A stretch of 64,000 nucleotides of DNA from Escherichia coli (GCF_011881725.1 NZ_JAATUR010000022.1:1-64000), one strand, 5' to 3'; positions 49,603 to 61,151 are shown, numbered from the stretch's first letter. Notes: generated from the sequence alone by a model not told the origin. Made by a program: numbers and translations.

Positions 49603-49742
49603 TGAAAGTACTTAACTCTTTGCGTACAGCAAAAGAACGTCACCCTGACTGTCAGATTGTGAAGCGCAAAGGACGGTTATATGTCATTTGCAAATCTAAT
49701 CCTCGTTTTAAGGCCGTTCAGGGGCGTAAGAAAAAACGCTGA
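49602..49742 (+). CDS. ykgO: YkgO, zinc-independent ribosomal protein bL36 type B
   Basis: A 46-aa paralogue of bL36, [20 protein letters not shown] and a basic C-terminus QGRKKKR. Only two cysteines are present (HPDCQIV and VICKSN) instead of the zinc ribbon set of type A. Translated from a TGATGA overlap with ykgM behind AAGGAG, so the two proteins are made together under Zur control. Confidence 0.95.
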   Translation: MKVLNSLRTAKERHPDCQIVKRKGRLYVICKSNPRFKAVQGRKKKR

Positions 49743-50858
49743 TTTCGGGTTCGACGGATAACCGATACCTGTCTGGTTAGCAGACATAATCATGCCAGAT
49801 TAATGATGGTGTATTCATTACACCAGCATTAGCATGCTGAGAGATGTATCCTTAGGTTCATATACAATCAGTTGCCTGACGTTTCTCTCCAAATGAGAGA
49901 TTTTGACTTGTGGAGGACAGTTATATTCGCCTGCATTTTGCAATATAAACGGTACTTGTTCTCTGATTCTTCCTGCATGCGTAACTATTCGCTGATATCC
50001 CCTCGCTTTTCTGTCTGCGGTAACGCCCCCGTCACTCACCCTGCGCTGCACTGTCTGTATTTACACACAGACTATGAAGATGATAAATGTGTTAAACCCG
50101 TTTGTGGCTAAAATAAAACCGTTAACGCCGCCAGAACCGTCTGATCTGCCGGGAGCCTAATCGCCGATGTTTGATCGTCAGTTCTGTGAAGTCAGAGATA
50201 ACTGTGCGCAGTAGTCGGACAAAGAGACAATCGTTCCCATGACAGCAAGAAACCTTTGTCGATCTTTGCTTAATCTGTCAGTTGAGGGCTGTTATTGAAC
50301 AGATGATGAATTTGTTTTCGTTCATTTTTACATCAGTCAAAATGATTAACACTTACACACATTTTGTGCGGCATCTTTACCTATCAATACGTATCAAACA
50401 TTAGATAATCATCTGTAACATTTGAATACCTCAGTTTTATATTCTGTTTTTTATTTAAAAATCAGTTTGTTCCATAATTTTCAGCGCGACCAATTAAGAC
50501 TATTCTTAACACGGCATGGGAAAATTCCTGGTCAATGTAAAACGCAAGTAAGAGTTGAGCGTTTTGTCGTCAATAACATTATGAAAACAAATGTCTTTTG
50601 CTTTCTCTCAAAAAAAATAAATTTTCAGTTTTTGTAAATATTGACTTAAACATGGAATTCATTTTCTTTCTGCATATTGACACTCATTAGGGAAAAAACA
50701 TAAATTTATACCTTATCGAAAGCAATTAAAATTTAATCTCGCTTAGTCTATATTGCTATGTACTGAGTAGCTTATTTAATTTCGATTCATTTACGAAATC
50801 GAATCGCCAGTAAAAACCTACGTCCTGGCAAGCAGTAACATAGTAAAATTATTACGCA
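49743..50858. other. Long AT-rich region upstream of ecpR
   Basis: Non-coding DNA that must contain the ecpR promoter. AT content rises toward ecpR, consistent with the H-NS silencing known for ecp/mat. A K-12 annotation, ykgL, lies in this gap, but no frame here has convincing coding features (the 79- and 77-codon frames around 49820-50110 overlap on opposite strands). Confidence 0.6.
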
Positions 50859-51422
50859 ATGGACTATGAGGTTAAAAATTATATGGAATATAAAAATCGT
50901 CCCGATAAATATATCTGGTCTGCCCATGATTCCTACTTCTATAAAGGACTGTCCGAACTGATTGTAGATATTGAAAAACTAATTTATCTACCACTGGATA
51001 AAATCAGAAAAAACTTCATATTTATCAATCTTAATGCGGCTTTTTTAATCGAATTCATCAGCCGTGATAACGAATGGCTATCCGCGGCAAAGGGGAAACA
51101 GGTCGTATTGATTGCGGCCAGAAAATCAGAGGCCTTAGCAAATTATTTGTATTATCACAGCAACATTCGAGGTGTGGTATACGCTGGGCTAAGTCATGAT
51201 ATAAAAAAAGAACTGGCCTATGTGATTAATGGCAGATTTCTCCGTAAAGATATTAAAAAAGATAAAATCACTGACAGAGAAATGAAAATAATTCGCATGA
51301 CGGCCCAGGGCATGCTGCCTAAATCGATTGCCAGAATTGAAAATTGTAGTGTGAAGACAGTATATACCCACCGGTGTAATGCTGAGGCCAAGCTGTGTTC
51401 CAAAATATATAAATTGGTTTAA
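50859..51422 (+). CDS. ecpR: EcpR (MatA), LuxR-type regulator of the common pilus
   Basis: Activates the ecp operon and, as MatA, represses flagellar genes. It has 187 aa from [11 protein letters not shown]. The C-terminal LuxR-type helix-turn-helix reads [20 protein letters not shown], then [17 protein letters not shown]-12 EcpR has about nine extra residues at the N-terminus; the matching codons are absent here, so the protein is shorter. It shows many substitutions from K-12 in the N-terminal half. First gene of ecpRABCDE, 73 bp before ecpA. Confidence 0.93.
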   Translation: MDYEVKNYMEYKNRPDKYIWSAHDSYFYKGLSELIVDIEKLIYLPLDKIRKNFIFINLNAAFLIEFISRDNEWLSAAKGKQVVLIAARKSEALANYLYYHSNIRGVVYAGLSHDIKKELAYVINGRFLRKDIKKDKITDREMKIIRMTAQGMLPKSIARIENCSVKTVYTHRCNAEAKLCSKIYKLV

Positions 51423-51495
51423 CAACCCTGGCAAGTTAGTTTTTTAATGACTCACCGGGACATTATGTCCTTAATTCAACTCAGGATGAAAAGCA

Positions 51496-52083
51496 ATGAA
51501 AAAAAAGGTTCTGGCAATAGCTCTGGTAACAGCGTTTACCGGTATGGGTGTGGCACAAGCTGCTGACGTAACGGCTCAGGCTGTAGCGACCTGGTCGGCA
51601 ACCGCCAAAAAAGACACAACCAGCAAGCTGATTGTGACCCCGCTCGGTAGCCTGGCTTTCCAGTATGCCGAAGGTATTAAAGGTTTTAACTCGCAGAAAG
51701 GTCTTTTTGATGTGGCTATTGAGGGTGACTCAACGGCTACCGCCTTTAAGCTGACTTCTCGTCTTATCACTAACACCTTAACCCAGTTAGATACTTCCGG
51801 TTCCACGTTGAATGTGGGCGTGGATTATAACGGCGAAGCTGTCGAAAAAACTGGCGATACCGTGATGATCGATACCGCCAATGGCGTACTGGGCGGCAAC
51901 CTCAGCGCGTTGGCTAATGGCTACAATGCCAGCGGTCGTACCACCGCACAGGATGGTTTCACCTTCTCCATCATCAGCGGCACCACCAACGGCACCACCG
52001 CAGTAACCGATTACAGTACGCTGCCGGAGGGGATCTGGAGCGGCGACGTCAGTGTACAGTTTGACGCCACCTGGACCAGCTGA
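51496..52083 (+). CDS. ecpA: EcpA, major pilin of the E. coli common pilus
   Basis: Structural subunit of the ECP (Mat) fimbria used for host-cell adhesion and biofilm formation. It has 195 aa with signal peptide [20 protein letters not shown], cut after AQA to give [11 protein letters not shown]. No cysteines are seen, typical of the alternate chaperone-usher pilins. Some loop residues ([16 protein letters not shown]) differ from K-12. An AACTCAGGATG-type leader supplies the ribosome site. Confidence 0.95.
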   Translation: MKKKVLAIALVTAFTGMGVAQAADVTAQAVATWSATAKKDTTSKLIVTPLGSLAFQYAEGIKGFNSQKGLFDVAIEGDSTATAFKLTSRLITNTLTQLDTSGSTLNVGVDYNGEAVEKTGDTVMIDTANGVLGGNLSALANGYNASGRTTAQDGFTFSIISGTTNGTTAVTDYSTLPEGIWSGDVSVQFDATWTS

Positions 52084-52139
52084 TCCATCTGATGTACCAG
52101 CAGGGGGCCACCCCTGCTTTATTCCTGGACGGAATTGTT

Positions 52140-52808
52140 ATGAAAATGCACCTTATTTCCCTCGGGCTACTGCTTGTCGGAATTTCTCCTGCACATGCAC
52201 TGGATGTCGGCGATATCTCATCGTTCATGAACAGCGGCAGCAGCACACTGAACACAACGATCAAAAATAGCACCGACAGCGGTCGCCTAATCAATATCCA
52301 TATCGAACGGCTCTCTTCACCGCTGGATAACGGTCAGGTAATCCCGATGGACAAACCGGATGAATTGCTGCTCACTCCCGCCAGCTTGCTGCTACCCGCC
52401 CAAGCCAGCGAAGTGATCCGCTTCTTCTATAAAGGCCCAGCGGATGAAAAAGAGCGCTACTACCGCATTGTCTGGTTCGATCAGGCCCTCAGTGATGCCC
52501 AGCGCGATAATGCCAACCGCAGCGCAGTGGCCACTGCTTCCGCCCGCATAGGCACCATTCTGGTAGTGGCCCCCCGCCAGGTGAACTACCACTTTCAGTA
52601 CGCCAACGGCTCTCTGACCAATACCGGAAATGCGACATTGCGGATCCTCGCCTACGGCACCTGTCTGAAAGCCGCCGACGGTAAAGAGTGTAAAGAAAAT
52701 TACTACCTGATGCCGGGCAAATCGCGCCGTTTTACGCGCGTGGACACGACAGATAAAAAAGGACGGGTTGCGCTTTGGCAGGGCGATAAGTTTATTCCCG
52801 TGAAATAG
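52140..52808 (+). CDS. ecpB: EcpB, common pilus chaperone
   Basis: Periplasmic chaperone of the alternate chaperone-usher pathway. It has 222 aa from [16 protein letters not shown], the K-12 length, with a signal peptide ending near AHA. The Ig-like chaperone segment [20 protein letters not shown] is shared with EcpE. A second half contains [15 protein letters not shown]. The N-terminal 50 residues diverge from K-12 while the rest is almost identical, suggesting recombination or relaxed constraint on the signal region. Confidence 0.94.
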   Translation: MKMHLISLGLLLVGISPAHALDVGDISSFMNSGSSTLNTTIKNSTDSGRLINIHIERLSSPLDNGQVIPMDKPDELLLTPASLLLPAQASEVIRFFYKGPADEKERYYRIVWFDQALSDAQRDNANRSAVATASARIGTILVVAPRQVNYHFQYANGSLTNTGNATLRILAYGTCLKAADGKECKENYYLMPGKSRRFTRVDTTDKKGRVALWQGDKFIPVK

Positions 52809-52833
52809 AAAGCGGTGCAGATGAGTAACGACA

Positions 52834-55359
52834 ATGCCTTTACGACGGATCTCCTCAGGACTGAAAACACGGTTTGCCTTAGGCATAGTCTTTTTGTTCA
52901 TTCAGCCTTACGCCAGCGCGGCTGACGTAAGCGCACAGCAGATTGGCGGGGTGATTATCCCGCAGGCCTTCAGCCAGGCGCTCCAGGACGGTATGAGCGT
53001 CCCGCTCTATATTCATCTCGCAGGTAGCCAGGATCGCCAGGATGATCAGCGAATCGGTAGCGCCTTTATCTGGTTGGATGGCGATCAGCTTCGTGTCCGG
53101 CAGATACAACTGGAAGATAACGAAGGTAACGCCAGTGTCAGCGAACAGACTCGACAGCAGTTGACTGCCCTGGCCAACACCCCGTTCAGTAAGGCTATGA
53201 CCATTCCTCTGACTAGCGACGCGCAGCTGGATCTCAGCTTGCGTCAACTGCTACTGCAGCTGGTAGTCAAGCGTGAAGCACTGGGTACCGTGCTGCGCCC
53301 GCGTAGCGAAGATATTGGGCAATCCAGCGTTAACGCCCTCAGCAGCAACCTGAGCTATAACTTCGGCGTCTATAACAACCAGATGCGTAACGGCGGGAAC
53401 AACACCTCCAGCTACCTGTCGCTGAATAACGTTACCGCGCTGCGCGAGCATCACGTAGTACTCGATGGCTCACTGTATGGGATCGGTAGTGGTCAACAGG
53501 ACAATGAATTATATAAGGCGATGTATGAACGCGATTTCGCCGGCCACCGTTTTGCCGGTGGAATGCTCGACACCTGGAATCTACAGTCTTTAGGACCGAT
53601 GACTGCCATTTCGGCGGGGAAAATTTACGGCCTATCCTGGGGAAACCAGGCCAGTTCGACCATCTTCGACAGCAGCCAGTCAGCCACGCCGGTGATCGCC
53701 TTTTTACCGGCTGCCGGCGAGGTACACCTCACTCGTGACGGACGGCTTTTGAGCGTCCAGAACTTCTCCATGGGTAACCATGAAGTGGATACCCGAGGTC
53801 TGCCGTACGGGATTTATGATGTGGAAGTTGAGGTGATCGTCAATGGTCGCGTGGTCAGCAAACGCACTCAGCGAGTCAATAAGCTGTTTAGCCGGGGTCG
53901 TGGCATCGGCGCACCGCTAGCGTGGCAGGTGTGGGGAGGCAGCTTTCATATGGAGCGATGGTCGGAAAGTGGTAAAAAGACGCTGCCAGCAAAAGAGAGC
54001 TGGCTGGCTGGCATCTCGACCTCTGGATCACTCAGTACATTCAGTTGGGCGGCAACGGGCTATGGCTACGATAATCAGGCGGTGGGTGAAACCCGCCTGA
54101 CACTGCCGCTTAGCGACTCCATCAACGTAAACCTGCAAAACATGCTGGCCAGCGACAACTCGTGGAGCAACATCGGGAGCATCAGCGCCACACTACCGGG
54201 AGGTTTCAGTTCGCTGTGGATTAACCAGGAGAAAGCCCACATTGGCAATCAATTGCGACGCAGCAATGCCGACAACCGGGCGATCGGAGGAACTCTCAAC
54301 CTGAACGCTCTATGGTCAAAATTGGGCACATTCAGCATCAGCTACAACGATGACCGCCGCTACAACAGCCATTATTACACGGCAGATTACTATCAAACGG
54401 TTTACAGCGGTGCCTTTGGTTCGCTTGGCCTGCGGGCCGGGCTTCAGCGTTATAACAACGGTGACAGCAACGCCAATACCGGGAAATACATCGCTCTCGA
54501 TCTCTCGCTGCCGTTAGGCAACTGGTTTAGCGCGGGGATGACCCATCAGAACGGCTATACCATGGCTAACCTGTCGGCGCGCAAGCAATTTGATGAAGGA
54601 ACTATTCGTACTGTCGGTGCAAACCTGTCACGGGCTATCTCCGGCGATACCGGCGATGACAAAACCCTCAGTGGCGGGGCGTATGCACAGTTCGACGCTC
54701 GCTACGCCAGCGGAACGCTGAACGTCAATAGCGCGGCCGACGGCTACGTCAATACGAACCTGACCGCCAGTGGCAGCGTCGGCTGGCAGGGTAAAAACAT
54801 CGCTGCCAGCGGTCGGACCGATGGCAACGCCGGGGTGATATTCAACACTGGGCTGGAGGACGATGGTCAGATCAGCGCCAGAATCAACGGGCGAATTATC
54901 CCACTTAGCGGCAAGCGTAATTACCTGCCGCTCTCTCCCTATGGTCGATATGAAGTGGAGTTGCAAAACAGCAAAAGCTCGCTCGATAGCTACGACATTG
55001 TCAGCGGTCGCAAAAGTCATCTGACTCTTTATCCAGGCAATGTCGCAGTAATTGAGCCAGAGGTTAAGCAGATGGTTACCGTATCCGGTCGTATCCGGGC
55101 TGAAGACGGTACACTGCTGGTTAACGCACGGATTAACAACCACATCGGCCGAACCCGAACCGATGAAAACGGCGAGTTTGTCATGGATGTGGATAAGAAA
55201 TACCCCACTATCGATTTTAGCTACAGTGGCAATAAAACCTGCGAAGTGGCACTGGAACTCAGCCAGGCACGTGGTGCTGTCTGGGTCGGCGATGTGATCT
55301 GTAGCGGCCTCTCATCGTGGGCGGCAGTGCCACAGACAGGAGAAGATAATGAAAGTTAA
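52834..55359 (+). CDS. ecpC: EcpC, common pilus outer-membrane usher
   Basis: An 841-aa usher that exports and assembles Ecp subunits. The signal peptide (about residues 1-29, ending SAA) is followed by an N-terminal domain, a central beta-barrel rich in alternating polar/aromatic residues (for example [17 protein letters not shown]), and C-terminal domains with [20 protein letters not shown]. It has the K-12 length. Its stop overlaps ecpD by 11 bp. Confidence 0.95.
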   Translation: MPLRRISSGLKTRFALGIVFLFIQPYASAADVSAQQIGGVIIPQAFSQALQDGMSVPLYIHLAGSQDRQDDQRIGSAFIWLDGDQLRVRQIQLEDNEGNASVSEQTRQQLTALANTPFSKAMTIPLTSDAQLDLSLRQLLLQLVVKREALGTVLRPRSEDIGQSSVNALSSNLSYNFGVYNNQMRNGGNNTSSYLSLNNVTALREHHVVLDGSLYGIGSGQQDNELYKAMYERDFAGHRFAGGMLDTWNLQSLGPMTAISAGKIYGLSWGNQASSTIFDSSQSATPVIAFLPAAGEVHLTRDGRLLSVQNFSMGNHEVDTRGLPYGIYDVEVEVIVNGRVVSKRTQRVNKLFSRGRGIGAPLAWQVWGGSFHMERWSESGKKTLPAKESWLAGISTSGSLSTFSWAATGYGYDNQAVGETRLTLPLSDSINVNLQNMLASDNSWSNIGSISATLPGGFSSLWINQEKAHIGNQLRRSNADNRAIGGTLNLNALWSKLGTFSISYNDDRRYNSHYYTADYYQTVYSGAFGSLGLRAGLQRYNNGDSNANTGKYIALDLSLPLGNWFSAGMTHQNGYTMANLSARKQFDEGTIRTVGANLSRAISGDTGDDKTLSGGAYAQFDARYASGTLNVNSAADGYVNTNLTASGSVGWQGKNIAASGRTDGNAGVIFNTGLEDDGQISARINGRIIPLSGKRNYLPLSPYGRYEVELQNSKSSLDSYDIVSGRKSHLTLYPGNVAVIEPEVKQMVTVSGRIRAEDGTLLVNARINNHIGRTRTDENGEFVMDVDKKYPTIDFSYSGNKTCEVALELSQARGAVWVGDVICSGLSSWAAVPQTGEDNES

Positions 55360-56992
55360 CCTACTGATAGCGCTGGTAATCCTCACGCTATTCTGGCCAA
55401 CGACCGCGCTCTGGGCCGCAGTGAGCAAGACAACCTGGCCGGATGCACCGGCACGCGAGTTTGTGTTTGTCGAAAACAACTCAGACGACAACTTTTTCGT
55501 CACCCCTGCCGGGGTGCGGGATCCACGGCTGACCGGCGCCAACCGCTGGACTGGTTTAAAATATACCGGCTCAGGAGCTATCTATCAGCAGAGCCTTGGC
55601 TATATCGATAACGGCTACAATACCGGCCTCTATGCCAACTGGAAGTTTGATATGTGGCTGGAGAACTCACCGGTTGCATCTCCTTTAACTGGTTTGCGCT
55701 GCATCAACTGGTACGCAGGATGTAATATGACCACTAGTCTTATCGTGCCACAAACCACCGACGCCAGCGGATTTTACGGCGTAACGGTGACCAGCGGCGC
55801 ACAGAAGTGGATGCATGGCATGATGTCAGACGCGTTTTACCAGTATCTGCAACAAATGCCCGTCGGAAGCAGCTTTACGATGACCATTAATGCCTGCCAG
55901 ACTTCAGTAAACTATGACGCCAGCAGTGGCGCTCGCTGTAAGGATCAGGTCTCCGGCAACTGGTATGTTCGCAACGTCACTCATACTAAAGCTGCAAATC
56001 TGCGGTTGGTAAATACCCATTCGCTGGCGGAGGTATTTATCAACAGTGACGGCGTGCCGACCCTGGGCGAAGGGAACGCCGACTGCCGGACACAAACCAT
56101 CGGCAGCCGTTCAGGATTAAGCTGTAAGATGGTCAACTATACCCTGCACACCAACGGTCTCAGCAACTCCTCAATCCATATATTCCCCGCCATTGCCAAC
56201 TCGTCGCTGGCCTCGGCCGTTGGAGCATACGATATGCAGTTCAGTCTGAATGGCAGCTCATGGAAGCCGGTGAATAATACCGCCTATTACTACACCTTCA
56301 ATGAGATGAAGAGTGCAGACTCAATCTATGTTTTCTTCTCGAGCAACTTTTTTAAGCAAATGGTGAATCTTGGGATTAGCGATATCAACACGAAGGATCT
56401 GTTCAACTTTCGCTTTCAGAACACCACCTCACCGGAGTCGGGCTGGTATGAGTTTTCCACCTCTAATACGTTGATTATCAAACCCCGTGATTTCAGCATC
56501 AGCATCATCTCCGATGAATATACCCAGGCGCCGTCGCGGGAGGGGTATGTTGGCAGTGGCGAACCGACGCTCGATTTCGGCTATATCGTAACCACCAGCG
56601 GTAAAACAGCCGCCGACGAAGTGCTGATTAAAGTGACCGGACCAGCGCAGGTGATTGGTGGGCGCTCCTATTGTATCTTCAGCTCCGATGACGGTACGGC
56701 GAAAGTGCCGTTCCCGGCGACGCTCTCTTTTACCACCCGCAGCGGAGCGATACAGACCTACGATGCCGGGTGCGATGGTAACTGGCGGGATATGACCGAT
56801 GCGCTGTGGCTGACTACACCGTGGAACGATATCTCTGGGGAAGTGGGGCAAATGGATAAAACCACAGTGAAATTTTCGATTCCAATGGATAACGCTATTT
56901 CGCTGCGTACGGTAGATGATAATGGCTGGTTTGGTGAAGTCAGTGCTTCAGGAGAGATTCATGTTCAGGCGACATGGCGTAACATTAACTAA
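55349..56992 (+). CDS. ecpD: EcpD, common pilus tip adhesin
   Basis: A 547-aa secreted tip protein that binds host surfaces and polymerises with EcpA. The signal peptide [20 protein letters not shown] ends near LWA. Several cysteine pairs ([20 protein letters not shown]...GARCKD, SYCIF...DAGCDG) suggest disulfide-stabilised adhesin domains. It has the K-12 length and overlaps ecpC and ecpE. Confidence 0.94.
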   Translation: MKVNLLIALVILTLFWPTTALWAAVSKTTWPDAPAREFVFVENNSDDNFFVTPAGVRDPRLTGANRWTGLKYTGSGAIYQQSLGYIDNGYNTGLYANWKFDMWLENSPVASPLTGLRCINWYAGCNMTTSLIVPQTTDASGFYGVTVTSGAQKWMHGMMSDAFYQYLQQMPVGSSFTMTINACQTSVNYDASSGARCKDQVSGNWYVRNVTHTKAANLRLVNTHSLAEVFINSDGVPTLGEGNADCRTQTIGSRSGLSCKMVNYTLHTNGLSNSSIHIFPAIANSSLASAVGAYDMQFSLNGSSWKPVNNTAYYYTFNEMKSADSIYVFFSSNFFKQMVNLGISDINTKDLFNFRFQNTTSPESGWYEFSTSNTLIIKPRDFSISIISDEYTQAPSREGYVGSGEPTLDFGYIVTTSGKTAADEVLIKVTGPAQVIGGRSYCIFSSDDGTAKVPFPATLSFTTRSGAIQTYDAGCDGNWRDMTDALWLTTPWNDISGEVGQMDKTTVKFSIPMDNAISLRTVDDNGWFGEVSASGEIHVQATWRNIN

Positions 56993-57671
56993 GGCTCTGC
57001 TGACAGTGGGCTGTATGCTGACGGTACCTTTGGCACAGGCGATCTCAGTCGGCAATCTGACCTTTTCCCTACCGGCCGAGGTGGATTTCGCCAGCAAACG
57101 AGTGGTGAATAACAACCAAAGTGCGCGGATATATCGTATTGCCATCACTGCCATCGATAGCCCAGGCAGCAGTGAAGTGCGCACTCGACCGGTGGATGGT
57201 GAACTGCTGTTCTCCCCCCGCCAACTGGCGTTGCAGGCAGGAGAGAGCGAGTATTTTAAATTTTACTATCATGGCCCCCAGGATAGCCGCGAGCGCTACT
57301 ATAGAATCTCATTTCGCGAGATCCCCACTCGCAACCTGACAAGGCGCAGCCCAACCGGCGGCGAGGTCAGCATGGAACCGGTGGTGGTGATGGATACTAT
57401 TCTGGTAGTACGGCCACGCCAGGTACAGTTTAAATGGTCCTTCGATAAGGTGGCCGGAACGGTGAGTAACACCGGCAACACCTGGTTTAAACTGCTGATA
57501 AAACCGGGATGCGATTCGACCGAAGAAGAAGGCGATGCCTGGTATCTTCGTCCAGGGGACGTGGTTCGCCAGCCGGAGCTGCGTCAGCCGGGGAACCATT
57601 ACCTGGTCTATAACGACAAATTTATTAAGATTAGCGATACTTGCCCGGCGCAGTCTCGTCCCACTGATTGA
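56961..57671 (+). CDS. ecpE: EcpE, second common pilus chaperone
   Basis: A 236-aa periplasmic chaperone from [14 protein letters not shown], the K-12 start, with a signal peptide ending near LAQA. It shares the chaperone segment [20 protein letters not shown] with EcpB and is thought to serve EcpD. It overlaps the end of ecpD by 32 bp. It is the last gene of the operon and the last backbone gene in the window; ykgJ, which follows in MG1655, is absent. Confidence 0.94.
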   Translation: MFRRHGVTLTKALLTVGCMLTVPLAQAISVGNLTFSLPAEVDFASKRVVNNNQSARIYRIAITAIDSPGSSEVRTRPVDGELLFSPRQLALQAGESEYFKFYYHGPQDSRERYYRISFREIPTRNLTRRSPTGGEVSMEPVVVMDTILVVRPRQVQFKWSFDKVAGTVSNTGNTWFKLLIKPGCDSTEEEGDAWYLRPGDVVRQPELRQPGNHYLVYNDKFIKISDTCPAQSRPTD

Positions 57672-57784
57672 GCCTTTTCCGTCGGTCAAGCAGCAAGTAA
57701 ATCACCGGCGGACCAGCAACAACGATGATCCATTCAGGGTGCTGACGATAAACGCCGCCGAGGTATCTTTCGGCAGCCAGGAAT

Positions 57785-57923
57785 TCTCCATTGAAGCGAT
57801 AATTCATCCTCCAGTATTGAGAACCAGAGGGAACAACCTCAAGATACAAATCCGCACTATCTGCCCGTTTGTAGACTTTCTCAATGGATTAACTATATCT
57901 GGCTGTCGCGCATTAAGTTTCAT
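57785..57923 (-). pseudogene. Integrase N-terminal remnant (tyrosine recombinase arm-binding domain)
   Basis: From 57923 the minus strand begins MKLNARQPDIVNP, typical of P4/intF-type integrases. After a one-base shift near 57880 it continues EKVYKRADSADLYLEVVPSG and then SQYWRMNYRFNGE, the conserved arm-binding motif (LYLxVxPxGSKYWRxxYRFxGK). Homology ends there; the catalytic domain is absent. It lies between ecpE and the thrW fragment and is probably the scar of an earlier island at thrW. Confidence 0.7.
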
Positions 57924-58082
57924 AGGGGGATCTCTCAGGAGCGAGCACAGAATGCCCCCATTTATGTCCTCAACTCTAACTTGAGTCCAGTTAAGACGGC
58001 TAACTACAAGAAATAATATGGACCAGAAGCCACAATATATGGACTGTAAATTGACTTAGCTATGTTTGGGAAGAGTTTGAAA

Positions 58083-58128
58083 TGGTGCCGATAATAGGAG
58101 TCGAACCTACGACCTTCGCATTACGAAT
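58083..58128 (-). other. attR-type core: 3' 46 bp of tRNA-Thr (thrW)
   Basis: On the minus strand these 46 bases equal the 3' part of thrW: from ATTCGTAATGCG in the anticodon arm through the T arm (GGTTCGACTCC) to the encoded CCA. The 5' half of the tRNA is missing, so this is not a gene. P22 and related phages integrate in thrW through a 46-bp common core, which matches this length. The 290 bp to gtrA (58129-58418) look like phage attP arm and gtr leader with no gene. Confidence 0.9.
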
Positions 58129-58418
58129 CTGTAGCACCAATCATAACTATCTGTTTTAGCAAGCATTAACCGCATTCACCAAGCAATAGTTGATGGCACA
58201 AACAGAAAGTTGATGCATGATGTTGTCATGTGTATGTCACAAATACGGCACAACGATCTTCAAACATGTAGCCACTCAGCATAGAAGAGCACAAAGCCTT
58301 GCAATCCAGTGCAAATCTTTGTGTGCATCAGTTTTGTCTCATCAACCACAGCAAGTCATCGATCGATTGAGACTTGGATGATAGACTTCATGCCTTTGAT
58401 TATTAGCTGATAGAAGAA

Positions 58419-58781
58419 ATGTTAAAGCTATTTGCAAAGTACACCTCGATTGGTGTGCTGAACACACTTATACACTGGGTGGTTTTTGGTGTATGTATCT
58501 ATGCCGCGCATACAAATCAGGCTCTTGCAAACTTCGCAGGTTTTGTTGTGGCTGTGAGTTTTAGCTTCTTCGCGAATGCAAAATTCACATTCAAGGCATC
58601 GACTACAACGATGCGTTACTTGTTATACGTTGGATTCATGGGGACCTTGAGTGTTGTCGTCGGGTGGGCTGCTGATAGATGTTCACTTCCTCCAATTGTC
58701 ACTCTCGTCACCTTCTCCGCCATCAGTCTAGTGTGCGGTTTCGTCTATTCAAAGTTCATTGTCTTTAGGGATGCGAAATGA
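58419..58781 (+). CDS. gtrA: GtrA, bactoprenol-linked glucose translocase
   Basis: A 120-aa membrane protein with four hydrophobic segments, of the GtrA-like family, thought to flip undecaprenyl-phosphate-glucose across the inner membrane. The start [20 protein letters not shown] and the segment [20 protein letters not shown] are typical. Its stop overlaps the gtrB start by 4 bp. First gene of the phage serotype-conversion operon, immediately inside the attachment site as in P22 and SfV-type phages. Confidence 0.94.
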   Translation: MLKLFAKYTSIGVLNTLIHWVVFGVCIYAAHTNQALANFAGFVVAVSFSFFANAKFTFKASTTTMRYLLYVGFMGTLSVVVGWAADRCSLPPIVTLVTFSAISLVCGFVYSKFIVFRDAK

Positions 58782-59689
58782 AGATATCTCTTGTAGTTCC
58801 TGTCTTCAATGAAGAAGAAGCGATACCGATTTTTTATAAAACGGTACGTGAATTCGAAGAGTTGAAGCCATATGAAGTGGAAATTGTTTTTATAAATGAT
58901 GGTAGCAAAGACTCTACGGAGTCAATCATTAACGCTCTGGCTGTTTCAGACCCGCTAGTTGTTCCGCTGTCATTTACACGCAACTTTGGTAAAGAACCAG
59001 CATTGTTTGCAGGGTTAGACCATGCAACAGGTGATGCCGTTATTCCTATTGATGTTGACCTGCAAGACCCGATTGAGGTTATTCCTCATCTTATTGAAAA
59101 GTGGCAGGCAGGCGCTGATATGGTGCTTGCTAAACGTTCGGATCGTTCAACCGATGGGAAATTAAAACGAAAAACAGCTGAGTGGTTCTACAAACTTCAC
59201 AATAAAATAAGTAATCCAAAGATCGAGGACAATGTTGGCGACTTTAGACTAATGTCCAGAAATGTTGTTGAGAATATTAAACTTCTACCAGAACGAAATC
59301 TATTCATGAAAGGAGTTCTAAGCTGGGTTGGTGGAGAAATAAGTATTGTTGAGTATACCAGAGCGGAACGCATTGCGGGGACGACTAAATTTAATGGCTG
59401 GAAATTATGGAACTTAGCTCTTGAGGGTATAACTGGTTTTTCAACATTTCCTCTACGAATGTGGACATATATAGGATTATTTGTTGCAACAATATCATTC
59501 ATGTACGGAGCATGGATGATATTGGATAAAATTTTATTTGGAAACAACGTACCAGGTTATCCCTCACTTCTTGTTTCTATTCTTTTTCTTGGTGGGATTC
59601 AATTGATTGGCATTGGAGTCCTAGGTGAATATATAGGAAGAATCTATATTGAAACCAAAAAAAGACCTAGATACCTTATAAAAAAATAG
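58778..59689 (+). CDS. gtrB: GtrB, bactoprenol glucosyl transferase
   Basis: Transfers glucose from UDP-glucose to undecaprenyl phosphate on the cytoplasmic face. It has 303 aa. The GT2 domain starts [17 protein letters not shown] with the nucleotide motif [10 protein letters not shown] and the metal site DVDLQDP. Two membrane segments follow near residues 230-255 and 265-290. The sequence is close to P22 and Shigella phage GtrB. Coupled to gtrA. Confidence 0.95.
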   Translation: MKISLVVPVFNEEEAIPIFYKTVREFEELKPYEVEIVFINDGSKDSTESIINALAVSDPLVVPLSFTRNFGKEPALFAGLDHATGDAVIPIDVDLQDPIEVIPHLIEKWQAGADMVLAKRSDRSTDGKLKRKTAEWFYKLHNKISNPKIEDNVGDFRLMSRNVVENIKLLPERNLFMKGVLSWVGGEISIVEYTRAERIAGTTKFNGWKLWNLALEGITGFSTFPLRMWTYIGLFVATISFMYGAWMILDKILFGNNVPGYPSLLVSILFLGGIQLIGIGVLGEYIGRIYIETKKRPRYLIKK

Positions 59690-59696
59690 GATGCAT

Positions 59697-61151
59697 ATGA
59701 ACTTTTTAATTAGAGAAAGCGAAAAGAAAGCATTTGCTTTATTATTTGCAACCGCATTGCTTTTTATATATCCATTAATGCATTATGGTATATATTTTCG
59801 AGACGATCTACACAGATCTGTAACTGGATACTATGGATGGAGCGGCCTTGGTAGACCACTCGCAGATATAGTTATAAAAGTAGCATCAGCAAGCGGAGAT
59901 AGACTATTAGATATTTTCCCGTATAACTTAATACTATCTTGCGCCATGCTATCACTAGCATGTATACATATAGCTAGATTATTACAACATCTAAACATAA
60001 AGAAGCCAACGTTTTGTGCCTCATTGTTTATCTTTAATCCATTTTTTCTACAAAATCTAGCTTATAGATTTGACTCCACAGGAATGTCTTTAGCACTTCT
60101 TCTTTGTGCGCTTTCATACACCTACCAAAATAACAATATTTATATATCATTGGTAATTAAAATTTTACTTGGTGTCGCAACACTTTCACTGTATCAACCA
60201 TGTGCAAATCTATTCATTGGGTTGCTATCAATCGAGCTCTCTGCATTATTCATTACTAACAACACAAACAACAAAAAATTATTTTTAACATTAATCAAAA
60301 AAGCTGGAGTATTTTTATCATTCTACTCTATTTACTTTCTAATCGTAGCAAGAATATGGGGTTCAGAAAACAATAGATCTGAAATCGTCAAGTTAAATAC
60401 AGATGGATTAAATCATATTTATAATACATTCCAAAGACTCAATACCTTGCTTGAGTCATTTTTTAATGGTCCAGTTATTTTTTATTTTATACCACCGGTT
60501 ATTTTATTATTTATTTTTATTATCCTTACCGTTTACAAAAATAGAAACAACTCGTTGGCAACCAAGATGCTTTTATTATTGCTATCATTGAGCTCGGCAT
60601 ATATATCTCTTCTTGGGCCGACATTTATTCTTGTTGATGCGCCCGTATTTCCAAGAACGCTGGTAAGCTTCTCAATCCTCTTTGTTTTATTTTCCATGTA
60701 TATAATTTCACTTTGTGATAAGCTAAAATGCATTGCATTAATACCTGTAGTAACAGTAATAGCATTTAGCTCTCAATTTGCCAACGCACTGAACACCCAA
60801 AGAGAACATGAGAACTTTGTTTTAAATATGGTTGCATATGATTTAATGAATATAAATGGAATACAAAAAATTAAGACAGTGGGCAAGATAAGATTCAGTA
60901 AAAGAGCTGAATTACTCACAAATGATAAGCCTCTAATAAGCCAATCTATAAGCAGGGCTACTGAATTTCTTGCAACTTATCAAATGGTTAACAAGGGCTT
61001 GAAAGGTGTAAGCGATGGTTATGGCATAGAAAAATCCAATAAGGAAGAGTTGGACTCATTCAAAAGCAATGGTGTTAAACCATATGTTGATAACAATGAA
61101 TACTCAATATATGAAAATAATGGCGTTGCAATTGTAGTTTTTAAGGGATAA
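59697..61151 (+). CDS. Serotype-specific O-antigen glucosyltransferase (GtrII/GtrC type)
   Basis: The third gtr gene, 484 aa, an integral membrane protein with about ten hydrophobic segments and a C-terminal periplasmic part (about residues 370-484). The early motif GIYFRDDLHRSVTGYYGWSG lies in the first outer loop and its acidic pair resembles the catalytic loop of GtrII-family enzymes. It adds glucose to one O-antigen sugar and so sets the serotype. The ATG at 59697 has TAGG six bases upstream; the ATG at 59691 is also possible. It is strongly AT-rich, unlike gtrAB, as usual for the variable gtr gene. Confidence 0.85.
   Translation: MNFLIRESEKKAFALLFATALLFIYPLMHYGIYFRDDLHRSVTGYYGWSGLGRPLADIVIKVASASGDRLLDIFPYNLILSCAMLSLACIHIARLLQHLNIKKPTFCASLFIFNPFFLQNLAYRFDSTGMSLALLLCALSYTYQNNNIYISLVIKILLGVATLSLYQPCANLFIGLLSIELSALFITNNTNNKKLFLTLIKKAGVFLSFYSIYFLIVARIWGSENNRSEIVKLNTDGLNHIYNTFQRLNTLLESFFNGPVIFYFIPPVILLFIFIILTVYKNRNNSLATKMLLLLLSLSSAYISLLGPTFILVDAPVFPRTLVSFSILFVLFSMYIISLCDKLKCIALIPVVTVIAFSSQFANALNTQREHENFVLNMVAYDLMNINGIQKIKTVGKIRFSKRAELLTNDKPLISQSISRATEFLATYQMVNKGLKGVSDGYGIEKSNKEELDSFKSNGVKPYVDNNEYSIYENNGVAIVVFKG

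Noticed and set aside
57631-57784. Continuation of the integrase remnant toward ecpE
   Set aside because: The open frame continues but similarity to integrases stops after NYRFNGE; the remaining residues match nothing I know.
58083-58128. A functional tRNA gene
   Set aside because: Only the 3' 46 bases are present; the 5' acceptor strand and D arm are missing, so it is an attachment-site fragment.
58255-58364. Two GATC sites before gtrA as a Dam/OxyR phase switch, as in Salmonella gtr operons
   Set aside because: Only two GATC sites 106 bp apart occur, about what chance gives in this length; the Salmonella switch uses four closely paired sites with OxyR half-sites, which I do not see.
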